Origin: Mycolicibacterium sphagni
GTDB lineage: Bacteria; Actinomycetota; Actinomycetes; Mycobacteriales; Mycobacteriaceae
Direction of reading: 5' to 3'
Assembly (NCBI RefSeq): GCF_002250655.1
Contig: NZ_NOZR01000002.1
Coordinates: 248,001-312,000, forward strand
DNA length: 64,000 nt
The first letter of the stretch is position 1. Each line of letters begins with the position of its first letter. The notes under the pieces are model-generated. The model was given only the letters and a program-made list of their open reading frames with translations, was not told the origin of the DNA and ran no database searches. The position numbers and the translations under genes are program-made. This document shows, piece after piece, positions 48,035 to 56,263 of this stretch.

Positions 48035-50200
48035 TTACTTGATCAGCGGGTCACGCGGCATGCCCAGGATGCGCTCGGCAATCTGGTTGCGGGTGATCTC
48101 CGACGTACCGCCGGCGATGGACAGGGCGCGTGACCCCAGCGCTGTGCGGCCGGCCATTTCACCCTCACCCCCATCGAGCGCGACGTCGGCCCCGACCAGG
48201 GCCGCGGCAATCGTGCCCTGCTCCTGAAACTGCTCGGCAAGGATGAGCTTGGTGATGTTGCCTTCCGGGCCGGGGCCGGCGCCCTCGAGGGCGCGGACCA
48301 CGCGGCGCAGGTTCAGCAGGCGCAGCGCCTGATCTCGGGCGAGGAACTTGCCGACCCACTGAATCGCGCCGGCATGCCGCTCGCTGTATCGCTTGGCCAG
48401 CGACACCAGCCATGCCGCGGCCGGCGCGATGGTGCCGGCGCCGCCGCCGATACTGACCCGCTCGTTGCCCAGCGTTGCCCGTGCGACGGTCCACCCTGAG
48501 TTCGGTTCGCCGACGACGTCCTCATCGGGGACGAAGACGTCGTTGAAGAAGACCTCGTTGAAGTCGGCGCCGCCGGTGATCTGACGCAGGGGCCTCACCT
48601 CGACGCCGGGGGCCTCCATGTCCAGGATCACGGTCGTGATGCCGGCGTGCTTGGGCACGTCGAAATCAGTGCGGACAGTGGCCAGACCGCGCTTGGAGTA
48701 GTGCGCCCCGCTGGTCCACACCTTCTGCCCGGTGATCTTCCAGCCGCCGTCCACGCGGGTGGCACGGGTCTTGACAGCCGCGGCGTCCGAGCCCGCCGAC
48801 GGCTCGGAGAAAAGCTGGCTCCAGATCTCGTCCTTGCGCAACGCCTTCTCGACGAATCGCTCGATCTGCCCTGGCGTTCCGTGCTGGATCAGCGTCAGGA
48901 TCACCCAGCCGGTGATGCCGTAGTCGGGTCGCTTGACCCCGGCCGCGGCAAACTCCTCCTCGATCAGCAGTTGTTCGACGGCGCCCGCCGCACGACCCCA
49001 GGGCTTGGGCCAGTGCGGCATGATGTAGCCGGTCGCGATCAACTCGTCGAGTTGCGCCTTCTCGTCAAGCTTGGCGAGTTCCACTGCGTCCGCACGGATC
49101 TGGGCGCGCAGCTCGTCGGCCTCGGCCGGCAGGTCCAGGCTGTTGGCCCTGCTGCAGCCCGATTCGGTCAGGGTGAACACGTCGGTGACCGGGCCGTCCC
49201 CGCCGAGCAGTGCCTGCACGGTCAGCGCCCGCCGCAGGTGCAGATGCGCATCGTGTTCCCAGGTGAAACCGATGCCCCCGTGCACCTGAATGTTCAACTC
49301 CGCGTTGCCGACATAGGCCGGGAACGCCAACGCCGCCGCGGCGGCCGCGATCAGCTCGAACTGGGTGTCGTCCTCACCGAAGGCGCGCGCGGCGTCCCAC
49401 ACGACGGCGATGGCCGACTCGGACGCCACGATCATGTTGGCGCAGTGATGTTTGACGGCCTGGAAGGTCGCGATGGTGCGGCCGAATTGCTCACGCACCT
49501 TGGCGTATTCGACGGCGGTGTCCACACAGTCGGACGCGCCGCCCGCGGCTTCGGCGGAAAAAAGCGTGCGGGCCAAGGCAATTGCCACCGGCCGAGCACC
49601 GGCCAGCACATTGCCGGACACCGAGACACCGCCCAGCGACACCCGTCCGGAGCCCCTTGACCTGTCGAGGCTTCCGGGTACCTCGACCGAGACACCGTCG
49701 GCGCCCCGCTCGACCAGCAGGATGTCCGCGCCAGCGGCCAGCACCAGCAGATCGGCCAGCCCGGCGCCGAGCACCACGCTCGCGTCGCCACTGGCAGCCT
49801 CACCGGACAAAGTGAGGTCGCCGCCGAATCCGACTGCCGCCGTGACTGATCCGTCGACCAGGCCAGGCAACAGGCGAGCTTTCTGTTCGTCATTGCCCAC
49901 GGCTGACACCAGAGCCGAGGCGACGACGGTCGGCACGAACAATCCCGGCGCGATCGCGCGCCCGAGCTCGTCGATGACGACCACCAGTTCGGGCAGGCCG
50001 AAACCCGAACCGCCGTACTGTTCACCGATATGCAGCCCGAGCCAACCCAGTTCGGCCAGCTCCGACCAGAACGGCGGACGGGTCTCCTCGGCATCGTCGG
50101 CGAGGAGTGCCCGCGTCGCCGCCCTGGCGTTCTGAGCGGTCAGGAACGAGCGTGCTACCTCGCTGAGTTCACGGTGGTCGTCGGTCAGTGCGATACCCAT
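48035..50200 (-). CDS. fadE22: Double-domain acyl-CoA dehydrogenase FadE22-like
   Basis: A 721-aa protein containing two acyl-CoA dehydrogenase modules in tandem. The N-terminal half (LTDDHRELSEVARSFL; VREQFGRTIATFQAVKHHCA; NIQVHGGIGFTWEHDAHLHLRR) and the C-terminal half (WSQLFSEPSAGSDAAAVKTRA; KITGQKVWTSGA; SIAGGTSEITRNQIAERILG) each carry family signatures. Same length and layout as Rv3061c. Probably an intramolecular version of the heteromeric FadE pairs used on steroid or branched acyl-CoAs. ATG with GAGGAGG upstream. Confidence 0.92.
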   Translation of the reverse strand: MGIALTDDHRELSEVARSFLTAQNARAATRALLADDAEETRPPFWSELAELGWLGLHIGEQYGGSGFGLPELVVVIDELGRAIAPGLFVPTVVASALVSAVGNDEQKARLLPGLVDGSVTAAVGFGGDLTLSGEAASGDASVVLGAGLADLLVLAAGADILLVERGADGVSVEVPGSLDRSRGSGRVSLGGVSVSGNVLAGARPVAIALARTLFSAEAAGGASDCVDTAVEYAKVREQFGRTIATFQAVKHHCANMIVASESAIAVVWDAARAFGEDDTQFELIAAAAAALAFPAYVGNAELNIQVHGGIGFTWEHDAHLHLRRALTVQALLGGDGPVTDVFTLTESGCSRANSLDLPAEADELRAQIRADAVELAKLDEKAQLDELIATGYIMPHWPKPWGRAAGAVEQLLIEEEFAAAGVKRPDYGITGWVILTLIQHGTPGQIERFVEKALRKDEIWSQLFSEPSAGSDAAAVKTRATRVDGGWKITGQKVWTSGAHYSKRGLATVRTDFDVPKHAGITTVILDMEAPGVEVRPLRQITGGADFNEVFFNDVFVPDEDVVGEPNSGWTVARATLGNERVSIGGGAGTIAPAAAWLVSLAKRYSERHAGAIQWVGKFLARDQALRLLNLRRVVRALEGAGPGPEGNITKLILAEQFQEQGTIAAALVGADVALDGGEGEMAGRTALGSRALSIAGGTSEITRNQIAERILGMPRDPLIK

Positions 50201-50234
50201 CGGGTCCTCCTCGAGGCGGCGGTGCCTAGTGCTC

Positions 50235-50258
50235 TAATGCCTTACCACAGCGGCATTA
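50235..50258 (-). terminator. Inverted repeat over the SDR stop codon
   Basis: TAATGCC (50235-50241) and GGCATTA (50252-50258), perfect 7-bp arms with a 10-nt loop, includes the TAA stop of the SDR gene and lies 35 nt before fadE22 on the same strand. It could be a weak terminator or part of the fadE22 promoter. Confidence 0.35.
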
Positions 50259-51014
50259 CTTGGGGGCGAAACGCTGCCCGGCGTCCAGCCGGATGCATTG
50301 GCCGTTGAGCATCGGGTTCTCGACGATCGCGGACACCAGCTTGGCGAACTCCTCAGGCTTGCCGAGGCGCTTCGGGAACGCCGCATCCTTGGTCAGCGCC
50401 TTGGCGAACTCGTCGGGGATGCCCTTGGTCAGGCCGGTGGCGAACAGGCTCGGTGCGATGGCCAGCGCGCGGATACCCACCGGGCCCAGATCGCGGGCCA
50501 TGGTCAGGCACATGCCGGCGATGCCAGCCTTGGCGGCGGTGTAGGCCACCTGGCCGATCTGGCCTTCGAACGCGGCGATGGAGGCGGTGTTGATGATGAC
50601 GCCGCGCTCTTCCTCTTCGGGCTCGTTGTTGGCCATGTGCGCGGCGGCGAGCCGGCTGATGTTGAAGCTGGCGATCAGGTTGAGGTTGATCGTGCTCTGG
50701 AACGTCTCCAGGGCATGCGGGCCGTTCTTGCCGAATGTCTTCTCCGCGACTCCGCCACCGGCGGTGGTCAGCACGACGTGCAGGCCGCCCAGCTTGTCGA
50801 CCGCCTCGGCCAGCACCTTCTCGGTGCCCGCGAAATCGGTAACGTCGACCGGGATGAACGGCCCGCCGACGCCGGCCGCGACCTCCGGGCCGTCGGTGCC
50901 CTCGCGGTCGAGAATCGCCACCTGGGCACCACGGGAGGCCAGCAGTTCAGCACTCGCCCGCCCAAAGCCCGATGCGCCGCCCACGACGACTACCTTCTTG
51001 CCCGAGATCTCCAT
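50256..51014 (-). CDS. SDR, 3-hydroxyacyl-CoA dehydrogenase type (HSD17B10-like)
   Basis: A 252-aa classical SDR: VVVGGASGFGRASAELL, IINTASIAAFEGQIGQVAYTAAKAGIAGM (Ser and YxxxK), and RLDAGQRFAPK at the end. Best resembles 3-hydroxyacyl-CoA dehydrogenases of the HSD17B10 group, which oxidise the beta-hydroxy intermediate after enoyl-CoA hydration. It precedes fadE22 on the same strand, fitting a beta-oxidation role. ATG with AGGAG at 7 nt. Confidence 0.88.
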   Translation of the reverse strand: MEISGKKVVVVGGASGFGRASAELLASRGAQVAILDREGTDGPEVAAGVGGPFIPVDVTDFAGTEKVLAEAVDKLGGLHVVLTTAGGGVAEKTFGKNGPHALETFQSTINLNLIASFNISRLAAAHMANNEPEEEERGVIINTASIAAFEGQIGQVAYTAAKAGIAGMCLTMARDLGPVGIRALAIAPSLFATGLTKGIPDEFAKALTKDAAFPKRLGKPEEFAKLVSAIVENPMLNGQCIRLDAGQRFAPK

Positions 51015-51161
51015 CCGATACTCCTGTCGATTGACACCGGCACGCTCACCGTGCCGCATACAGTTCGCTATTCCATTCGCGGACACCCGGTGGCGTCCGA
51101 GCCGGTACGCACGTTACCGCTCGTCATAAAACGGTCATGAACAAGGGTGTCTACCCAACGG

Positions 51162-51167
51162 TAGGTT
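51162..51167 (+). promoter_or_regulatory. -10 element of leaderless molybdopterin enzyme gene
   Basis: TAGGTT ends 7 nt before ATG 51175. A CTACC-CAAC-GGTAG inverted repeat (51151-51164) overlaps it and could be an operator. Confidence 0.4.
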
Positions 51168-51174
51168 GGCTCGT

Positions 51175-52740
51175 ATGGCCCGATCCTCAACCGGTCAGCG
51201 CATGGGTGCCGGGGTGGCGTCTGCCGCAGTCGCCCTCGGCGTCGTCCAGTTGACGGCCGCGTTCTTCCCGCCGGCCGCCGACGCCAGGACCGCAGTGGGC
51301 ACCGCCGTCATCAACCTCACTCCGGGGCCGGTCAAGGAATGGGCGATCCTGACCTTCGGTACCGCCGACAAACTGTTCCTGTCAGTGTCGGTGATCGCGG
51401 TGATCGGGGTGCTGGCCGCCGCCGCCGCGATCTGGGAGCGCTCCCGCGTCCCGGCGGGCACGGTGGCATTCCTGGTGGCCGCGGTGGTCGGCAGCATTGC
51501 CGTGCTGACCCGCCCGGGCGCCGAAGCGCTCGACATCGTCCCCACCCTGCTGGGCGCGGTGTGCGGTATCGCCGTGCTTCGCCTACTCACCTCCGAGCGG
51601 ATCGCCGGGAGCGCCGAGGACACTGAGGCCAAGCCCGCCGAAGCCACCGGGGCCACTGAATCCACCGGGGTCGACCCGGGACGCCGACTGTCACTACTGA
51701 CGTTCGGCCTCGCCGGACTGGGGCTGCTCGGTGGGGTCGCCGGCGTGGTCGTCAACCGCCGCCTGCACTCGGTGTCCGGCGATAGGAACAGCTTCGCCCT
51801 GCCGTCGGCCCCGCAACCGTCACCCGTCGCCGCCGACGTGACGCCCCAGGGCGTTCAACTCCCCAGCTTCATCACCCCCAACGGCGACTTCTACCGCATC
51901 GACACCGCCCTGAGCGTCCCGCAACTCGCACGCGCCGACTTCCGGCTGCGCATCCACGGCATGGTCGACCGCGAGGTCAGCTACACCTTCGACGACCTGA
52001 AGAAGTTCGAGCCGATCACCAAGGTCGTAACGCTGACCTGCGTGTCCAACCCGGTCGGCGGCAACCTCATCTCCAACGCCAGCTGGACCGGCTACCGAGT
52101 GTCCGACCTGTTGCACGACAGCGGAATCCATCCGGACGCCGACATGGTGCTCTCGACATCGGTGGACGGGTTCACCGCCGGCACCCCGGTCGAGGCACTG
52201 ACCGACGGGCGCGAGGCGATGCTGGCGATCGGGATGAACGGCGTGCCGCTGCCGGTCGAGCACGGCTACCCCGCCCGGCTGGTGGTGCCCGGCCTGTACG
52301 GCTACGTCTCGGCCACCAAGTGGGTGGTGGACCTGGAGCTGACCCGTTTCGACCGGGTCCAGGCCTACTGGACCAAGCTCGGCTGGTCGGAGCGTGGCCC
52401 GATCAAGACCGAGTCAAGGATCGACGTGCCGCGCGACGGGCAGAAGGTCACCAAGGGGCCGGTGACCTTCGGCGGAGTGGCGTGGGCGCAGAACCGCGGG
52501 GTCAAGGCCGTCGAGGTGCGTATCGACGACGGGCCGTGGCAGCCCGCCCAGCTCGGGGCGTCCTACTCGAACGACACCTGGCGGCTGTGGAGCTTCCCGT
52601 GGACGGCCAGCCAGACCGGTTTCCACACCGTCACGGCCAGGGCCACCGACAACACCGGCGCGGTGCAAACCGAAGAGCAGGCGCCGCCGGCGCCCGACGG
52701 CGCAACGGGCTGGCCCTCGGTGTCGTTCGAGGTCGCCTGA
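51175..52740 (+). CDS. Membrane-anchored molybdopterin-dependent oxidoreductase (sulfite-oxidase fold)
   Basis: A 521-aa protein. The N-terminal ~200 residues hold about four transmembrane helices; the rest is a sulfite-oxidase-type molybdenum domain (IRMHGMV-like [42 protein letters not shown], with the Mo-ligand Cys; [17 protein letters not shown]) followed by an Ig-like dimerisation domain ([25 protein letters not shown]). The active site should face outside the membrane. The physiological electron acceptor is unknown. ATG 51175 chosen from leaderless promoter spacing. Confidence 0.88.
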   Translation: MARSSTGQRMGAGVASAAVALGVVQLTAAFFPPAADARTAVGTAVINLTPGPVKEWAILTFGTADKLFLSVSVIAVIGVLAAAAAIWERSRVPAGTVAFLVAAVVGSIAVLTRPGAEALDIVPTLLGAVCGIAVLRLLTSERIAGSAEDTEAKPAEATGATESTGVDPGRRLSLLTFGLAGLGLLGGVAGVVVNRRLHSVSGDRNSFALPSAPQPSPVAADVTPQGVQLPSFITPNGDFYRIDTALSVPQLARADFRLRIHGMVDREVSYTFDDLKKFEPITKVVTLTCVSNPVGGNLISNASWTGYRVSDLLHDSGIHPDADMVLSTSVDGFTAGTPVEALTDGREAMLAIGMNGVPLPVEHGYPARLVVPGLYGYVSATKWVVDLELTRFDRVQAYWTKLGWSERGPIKTESRIDVPRDGQKVTKGPVTFGGVAWAQNRGVKAVEVRIDDGPWQPAQLGASYSNDTWRLWSFPWTASQTGFHTVTARATDNTGAVQTEEQAPPAPDGATGWPSVSFEVA

Positions 52741-52778
52741 CACAGGCTCGTGTCGGGGGGCCGTGCCAACCTGGAGAC

Positions 52779-54314
52779 ATGTTGCTTGGCGAGGTCGCGG
52801 CCGCCTCGGCCGATGTGTCGGCGACGTCGTCACGGCTGGCGAAGGTGGCGCGGCTCGCCGAACTGCTCACCCAGGCGAGCCACCCACGGCTGGCGCAGGT
52901 CGTGGTGTCGTGGCTCTCCGGAGAATTGCCGCAACGTCAGATCGGAGTGGGCTGGGCGGCGTTGCGTTCGCTGCCCGGCCCCGCGACAGAGACGACGCTG
53001 ACCGTGCTGACCGTCGACGCGACATTCACCGAGATCGGCGGAGTCGTCGGTAAGGGCTCCCAGGCCCGGCGAGCCGAGCTTCTTGCGGGACTGTTCGCCG
53101 CGGCCACCGACACCGAGCAGGTGTTCCTGCGCCGGCTGCTCGGCGGCGAATTGCGCCAGGGCGCGCTGGCCGGGGTGATGGCCGACGCCGTCGCCAAGGC
53201 CGCCGGGCTGCCCGCTTCGGCCGTGCGCCGCGCGGCCATGCTCGGTGGTGCCCTGCCTGCGGTGGCCGCCGCGGCGCTGTCCGGAGGCGCCGACGCGCTC
53301 AGCGAGTTCACGTTGACGGTGGGCCGCCCGGTCGGCCCGATGCTCGCCCAGACCGCGACTGGCGTGGTCGATGCCCTCGAACGCCTCGGCGGTGACGCCA
53401 TTTTGGAGGCCAAGCTCGACGGCGCCCGCGTGCAGATTCATCGCAGCGGCGACAACGTCACCGTCTACACCCGCAGCCTCAACGACGTGACCGCCCGGCT
53501 GCCCGAGGTCGTGGACGCCGCGCTGGCGCTGCCGGTCACCGACATAATCGCCGACGGCGAGGCCATCGCCCTGCGCCCCGACAGCCGGCCGCACCGCTTT
53601 CAGGTCACGGCCTCGCGGTTCGGCAAGAGCACCGATGTGGCAGCAGCCCGTGCGGCACAACCGCTTTCGGTGTTCTTCTTCGACATCCTCCATCTCGACG
53701 GGGTAGATCTGCTCGACGAGCCGACCCAGACCCGGTTGGCCGCGCTGGACGCGATCGCGCCTGCCGAACACCGCGTCGACCGGCTCTCCACCAGTGATGC
53801 CGTTGCCGCGCAAGCCTTTCTGGACGCGACGCTGGCCGCCGGCCATGAGGGTGTGATGGCCAAATCGCCCACCTCCCCCTACGAGGCGGGCCGTCGCGGC
53901 GCGGGCTGGCTGAAGGTCAAGCCGGTGCACACCCTGGACCTGGTGGTGCTCGCCGTGGAGTGGGGATCTGGCCGGCGGACGGGCAAGCTGTCCAACATCC
54001 ATCTGGGCGCCTTGGATCCGCAGACCGGCGGCTTCGTGATGCTGGGCAAGACTTTCAAGGGCATGACCGACGCGATGCTGGACTGGCAGACGGCGCGGTT
54101 CACCGAGTTGGCGACCGGACCGCTGGACCAGTACGTCGTCCAGCTGCGGCCCGAGCAGGTCGTCGAGATCGCGTTCGACGGGGTGCAGGGCTCGAGCCGG
54201 TATCCCGCGGGCATGGCACTGCGCTTCGCCCGGGTGCTGCGCTACCGCGACGACAAAAGCCCCGCCGAGGCTGACACGATCGATACGGTCCGAGCGTTCT
54301 ACGAACGGGACTAG
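52779..54314 (+). CDS. ligB: ATP-dependent DNA ligase LigB
   Basis: A 511-aa ligase. Adenylation lysine in [12 protein letters not shown] (KxDGxR), motif [13 protein letters not shown], motif [10 protein letters not shown], motif V WLKVK, with an OB-fold C-terminus ending [12 protein letters not shown]. An N-terminal ~170-residue DNA-binding domain precedes it. Non-essential in mycobacteria beside NAD-dependent LigA. ATG 52779 with GGAGA nearby; the longer frame from 52320 is the shadow of the previous gene. Its stop overlaps the tiny ORF on the other strand. Confidence 0.93.
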   Translation: MLLGEVAAASADVSATSSRLAKVARLAELLTQASHPRLAQVVVSWLSGELPQRQIGVGWAALRSLPGPATETTLTVLTVDATFTEIGGVVGKGSQARRAELLAGLFAAATDTEQVFLRRLLGGELRQGALAGVMADAVAKAAGLPASAVRRAAMLGGALPAVAAAALSGGADALSEFTLTVGRPVGPMLAQTATGVVDALERLGGDAILEAKLDGARVQIHRSGDNVTVYTRSLNDVTARLPEVVDAALALPVTDIIADGEAIALRPDSRPHRFQVTASRFGKSTDVAAARAAQPLSVFFFDILHLDGVDLLDEPTQTRLAALDAIAPAEHRVDRLSTSDAVAAQAFLDATLAAGHEGVMAKSPTSPYEAGRRGAGWLKVKPVHTLDLVVLAVEWGSGRRTGKLSNIHLGALDPQTGGFVMLGKTFKGMTDAMLDWQTARFTELATGPLDQYVVQLRPEQVVEIAFDGVQGSSRYPAGMALRFARVLRYRDDKSPAEADTIDTVRAFYERD

Positions 54315-54400
54315 CGCGGCGGGATGGGCTGGTCGTCGCTGAGCGAGGCAGCGAGTTCATTGACTCTGCCGCGGGCTGCGCGATAGGCCATCTCAAGCAT
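54311..54400 (-). pseudogene. 29-codon N-terminal fragment resembling maleylpyruvate isomerase-type proteins
   Basis: ATG with GAGGAG about 8 nt upstream, reading MLEMAYRAARGRVNELAASL and then SDDQPIPPR. The pattern matches the first helix of MDMPI_N/DinB-type domains (YRAARxRVxxLxxxLxDxQ). It stops after 29 codons at the 3' end of ligB, where the rest of such a domain is missing. Either a truncated remnant or a genuine tiny peptide. Confidence 0.35.
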
Positions 54401-54412
54401 GTGAGGATCTCC

Positions 54413-56023
54413 TCAGTATGTGGTGTTCTGCGAAAAGGCCAGCAGCCAGCCGTTATCGGTGCGTACCGCGACACTGGTGTTGCGGCGCATCCTGCACCGC
54501 AGCCGCCCCGTTATCGCGGCGCGGGCCTGGATCAGGGCCACATCGGGCGTCAGGTATCGCAGCCTGGTGATCTCGGTTCGCCCTCTGCGGCGCTTAGCCT
54601 GACCGTCGACAAGCGCACGGATCTCCCGTTCGTCGGTCTGGCTCACTGACGAATGAATTGGAGGAGCCGGGACGTAGAGCGCGGGCCGCGGGTGCCGGAG
54701 ATTGGCTAATAGAATGCGCGCGAAGAACGATGGCTCGCGCAGCCGCACAGGCGAATCGATGAGGCCTCGCACCCGCAGAATTCGTTCGGCCACAGCGATA
54801 TCCGCACTTGCGGCCCGCAATGCCGCCCGCTGAATCCAGGAGTTCAGCCATCGCGCTGAGGCGCGTTCCGCGGCGGGGGGTGCCGGCCGGTCGTTCGCCC
54901 GGTTCGCCGCCCACACCGGCCCGATGTGTTCGGCGGCGTCGCGATAGAAGCGCTGCGGCAGATCGGTCTTGCCCGCACGCAGGCAGTCACGCAGCGTGAG
55001 CGCCTGCACCGCGGCCATCGTCATACCTTGTCCGTGTAATGGATTGAGGCTGCAGAACGCGTCGCCGACGACCACCAGACCGGACGGAAGGTGTGGCATT
55101 CGGTCGTAGCGTCGCCACACGGCGGCGGTGTTGCGGGAGACCGAGATCTCCCCCACACACGTCGCGTCACGCAGGCCTGCCATGATCGTCGACGGCAGCA
55201 TCGACTCCGCCGCTTGCAACATGTCCGCGAAACTAGTTGGTGGGCTGCCAGATTCAGCGGGGCAGGAGATTGCCAACATCCAGGTGTCGTGTTCGTAGGC
55301 AACCAGCAACGCACCCGGAGCCCTGCTGCCTTGATTGACGAATGCCATCCGCTGCGCGATGCGCCCCGGTGGGATGCTCAACAGTTGACTGGAGTATCCG
55401 CCGGCCGACGGGACCCTTTCCTCCGGCGCGACGCCGACGCCCTGATTCGCCAGGAAGTGCGCGGTTCGCCCCGCCCGCCCTGTTGCGTCGACAATCAGAT
55501 CGGCCGACACAGTCGAGGCGGTTCCGCTGTCGCGGTTGATGATTCGCACGCCGTTGACAGCATTGTCCGCGAGAACCGGAGCCACGATGTTGTTCCGGTC
55601 GAGGATGGTGACATTCCCCAGTGCGTTGACGCGACGACGGAGATGGAACTCCAGGAACGGGCGACTGGCCTGGTATGCGGCCAATGGTCGCGGATCAGCC
55701 AGGCGACCTGAAGGATTCAGCTCATACCGCCCGACCCGCACATAGAGCCGCGACAGGTCGTCGCCGTCGTCGACCACAGCCCCTGCCGCCCCGAGCTCGT
55801 CCAGGAGCCCCGGAAACAGCTCGCCGATCGCCTGCGTGCCGCGGCCGAGAAGACTGTGCAGATGCCGCCCCTGCGGCACTCCCGTGCGGTGTTCGGCACG
55901 ATCGGGCAGTCCGTCACGGTCGATCACCGTGACGGACTCATAGAACTCCGTGAGCACGCGAGCGGCGAGCAGCCCCGCGATGCCGGCACCCAAAACCACC
56001 GCGTGTGAGCCAAGCTCGGCCAT
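54413..56023 (-). CDS. FAD-dependent monooxygenase fused to truncated SgcJ/EcaC-like domain
   Basis: A 536-aa protein. Residues 1 to about 440 are a group A flavin monooxygenase/epoxidase (VVLGAGIAGLLAARVL; VDATGRAGRTAHFL; VVVGDAFCSLNPLHGQGMTM). The last ~85 residues look like a SnoaL-fold SgcJ/EcaC domain: DEREIRALVDGQA at its N-terminus, then directly TEITRLRYLTPDVALIQA and RNTSVAVRTDNGWLLAFSQN. The family's central segment (about 50 residues) is missing. The ATG has GGAGG at 8 nt. Natural product or lipid hydroxylation is plausible; substrate unknown. The 240 bp upstream of the gene (to cstA) holds AT-rich sequence but no ORF. Confidence 0.8.
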   Translation of the reverse strand: MAELGSHAVVLGAGIAGLLAARVLTEFYESVTVIDRDGLPDRAEHRTGVPQGRHLHSLLGRGTQAIGELFPGLLDELGAAGAVVDDGDDLSRLYVRVGRYELNPSGRLADPRPLAAYQASRPFLEFHLRRRVNALGNVTILDRNNIVAPVLADNAVNGVRIINRDSGTASTVSADLIVDATGRAGRTAHFLANQGVGVAPEERVPSAGGYSSQLLSIPPGRIAQRMAFVNQGSRAPGALLVAYEHDTWMLAISCPAESGSPPTSFADMLQAAESMLPSTIMAGLRDATCVGEISVSRNTAAVWRRYDRMPHLPSGLVVVGDAFCSLNPLHGQGMTMAAVQALTLRDCLRAGKTDLPQRFYRDAAEHIGPVWAANRANDRPAPPAAERASARWLNSWIQRAALRAASADIAVAERILRVRGLIDSPVRLREPSFFARILLANLRHPRPALYVPAPPIHSSVSQTDEREIRALVDGQAKRRRGRTEITRLRYLTPDVALIQARAAITGRLRCRMRRNTSVAVRTDNGWLLAFSQNTTY

Positions 56024-56263
56024 TCTCGTCGCCTCCGTTCCGCACGCGCGTGCGCTGTCGGCCATCCCTACGAGCAGTGACCGTACCCCAATTTTAAGAA
56101 ACTTAAGAGAAACTTGTGGTAACACTAAGAACTGCAGCGCGGGGCCGCTACCAGCGACCCGAATCGTCGAGCAGCGTTTCCGCGTTCCTCGAACTGCCGA
56201 ACCTGTGAATGAAAGGATCGGCGCACAGTCCGACATTGCACGCCACGTCAAGGGAGAAACACT

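Noticed and set aside
50235..50258. Strong intrinsic terminator between the SDR and fadE22
   Set aside because: Stem is only 7 bp and AT-containing with a 10-nt loop; read-through into fadE22 is likely, so it is listed only at low confidence.
51151..51164. CTACC-CAAC-GGTAG as a known regulator site
   Set aside because: Arms are only 5 bp and do not match KstR, KstR2 or other mycobacterial motifs I know; kept only as a possible operator.
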